6,320 nucleotides of DNA from Oscillibacter sp. (lineage in GTDB: Bacteria > Bacillota > Clostridia > Oscillospirales > Oscillospiraceae), in assembly GCA_024404295.1 (NCBI GenBank), contig JAKSQE010000079.1, positions 1-6,320 of the forward strand, in the 5' to 3' direction. Below, piece after piece: positions 5,824-6,320 of the stretch. The notes beneath the pieces were generated by a model. It ran no database searches, was not told the DNA's origin, and saw nothing but the letters and a program-made list of their open reading frames with translations. A program made the translations under genes and the position numbers. Numbering within the stretch: position 1 is the stretch's first letter; every line of letters begins with the position of its first letter.

Positions 5824-6054
5824 GAATTCAATAGCGTGTTGAACGGAAAGAGTAACGGAACTGCAACGCTCAGAGAGGGTACGTCATTGGCTGAAAGCGT
5901 GCCTGCTTAGGAGTCCGCGAAGTGCATCCGGGAGCGCGGGGGATTTTGATGCCCCTCGAATGGTCCACGTGACGGACTTGATGAGTGATAAATGAGAGTG
6001 GAACCGCGATTTTCATCGCCTCTCGTACCAAATCGGTGCGAGAGGCGTTTTTTT
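5824..6054 (+). promoter_or_regulatory. T-box riboswitch responding to tRNA-Cys
   Basis: A full transcriptional T-box leader. Stem I can be drawn: CGGA 5844-5847 pairs with TCCG 5927-5930 below the specifier loop; CGGAACT 5856-5862 pairs with AGTCCG 5912-5917 above it with one bulged A. The loop has AGTAA (5851-5855) on the 5' side and GAAG-TGC-A on the 3' side, so the specifier is TGC, a cysteine codon, at 5923-5925. An AGAGAG bulge (5872-5877) and an apical helix GGTACG 5878-5883 / CGTGCC 5898-5903 follow. A GTCC/GGAC hairpin (5963-5966/5974-5977) fits stem III. The T-box itself, AGAGTGGAACCGCG, is at 5995-6008. The antiterminator forms from GAGAG 5994-5998 with CTCTC 6020-6024, plus GCGAT 6006-6010 with ATCGC 6015-6019. 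The bulge carries TGGA, which pairs with UCCA, the 3' end of tRNA-Cys (discriminator U). Uncharged tRNA-Cys should allow transcription of cysS. Confidence 0.95.
6017..6054 (+). terminator. T-box-controlled intrinsic terminator
   Basis: Positions 6017-6029 pair with 6035-6047 (CGCCTCTCG with CGAGAGGCG, then one G-U, an A-U and two C-G pairs), a 13-bp stem with loop AAATC. Seven T follow (6048-6054). The 5' arm shares CTCTC with the antiterminator, so the two folds exclude each other. It may also end transcripts coming from the upstream hydrolase gene. Confidence 0.95.
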
Positions 6055-6099
6055 CGTACTTTCGTGCCATAATCAATTCATCAGAAAGGATGAAGAACT

Positions 6100-6320
6100 A
6101 TGTATTTGTATAACTCCGCAACCCACAAAAAGGCTGAATTCACCACCCATACTCCCGGCCATGTGGAGATGTATACCTGCGGCCCGACCGTGTATCATTT
6201 TGCACACATCGGCAACCTGCGCTCCTACATCATGGAGGACGTGCTGGAGAAGTTCCTGCGCTATGCCGGTTATGACGTGAACCGCGTGATGAACATCACT
6301 GACGTGGGCCACCTGACCAG
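6100..6320 (+). CDS. cysS: Cysteinyl-tRNA synthetase, N-terminus (cut by window edge)
   Basis: CysRS is the class I aminoacyl-tRNA synthetase that charges tRNA-Cys with cysteine in the cytoplasm. Only the first 73 codons of a protein normally about 460 residues long are present. They include MYTCGPTVY (24-32), whose Cys27 is the expected zinc ligand that recognises cysteine, and HIGN (36-39), the class I ATP-binding signature. The segment after the first Rossmann helix reads MNITDVGHLT where many CysRS have NITDVDDK; I recall this DVGHLTS form from some Clostridia, so it is a subtype rather than damage. ATG 6100 has AAAGGA nine bases upstream; the ATG at 6090 is out of frame. The gene lies directly behind a tRNA-Cys T-box leader, which independently supports the identification. 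Confidence 0.97.
   Translation, partial: MYLYNSATHKKAEFTTHTPGHVEMYTCGPTVYHFAHIGNLRSYIMEDVLEKFLRYAGYDVNRVMNITDVGHLT

Noticed and set aside
5862..5864. A TGC triplet in GGAACTGCAACGC as the T-box specifier codon
   Set aside because: It lies on the 5' strand of stem I before the AGAGAG bulge and is used in pairing with AGTCCG. The TGC at 5923-5925 lies after the apical loop in a GAAG-TGC-A context opposite AGTAA, which is where specifiers sit.
1..6320. Insertion sequences, CRISPR repeats, tRNA genes, attachment sites
   Set aside because: No transposase-like frame, direct-repeat array, cloverleaf sequence or target-site duplication was found; genes are compact and housekeeping in type.

Overview
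The window looks like ordinary chromosome from a gut-type, moderately GC-rich low-copy-repeat Firmicute (Clostridia, plausibly Oscillospiraceae or a relative). The reasons are AGGAGG-type ribosome sites, sigma-A promoters with 17-base spacers, a T-box leader ahead of cysS, and the short RadC variant that begins IHDGHREK. The genus cannot be fixed from the sequence alone. I see no mobile element, CRISPR array, tRNA or rRNA gene, and no convincing undescribed system.

Layout, left to right: (1) A leftward two-gene DNA-repair unit, radC then uvrB. The uvrB gene runs off the left edge. The promoter is at about 2079-2107. The uvrB ribosome site lies inside the last codons of radC. (2) Diverging from it, a rightward YgjP/SprT-like zinc metallopeptidase gene. 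Its best promoter sits so close to the ATG that the mRNA may be leaderless. It ends at a strong hairpin (2709-2738) that it shares with the next, convergent gene. (3) A leftward small protein with three 11-residue KAKD repeats and a C-terminal zinc ribbon. It has its own sigma-A promoter directly behind the stop codon of glpK. (4) Leftward glycerol kinase, glpK. (5) Diverging from glpK, a rightward alpha/beta hydrolase of the monoacylglycerol lipase/lysophospholipase type. (6) A 319-base non-coding stretch (5781-6099) filled by a sigma-A promoter, a complete tRNA-Cys T-box riboswitch with its terminator, and the cysS ribosome site. (7) The first 73 codons of cysS, cut by the right edge.

How the genes fit together: radC and uvrB are probably co-transcribed, with UvrB acting in nucleotide excision repair. 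The hydrolase and glpK share a short divergent region and could form a small glyceride-salvage pair, with the lipase releasing glycerol and GlpK phosphorylating it. CysRS is controlled by the charging state of tRNA-Cys. The most informative regulatory element is the T-box: its specifier codon (UGC), its UGGA bulge and the downstream gene all point to cysteine.
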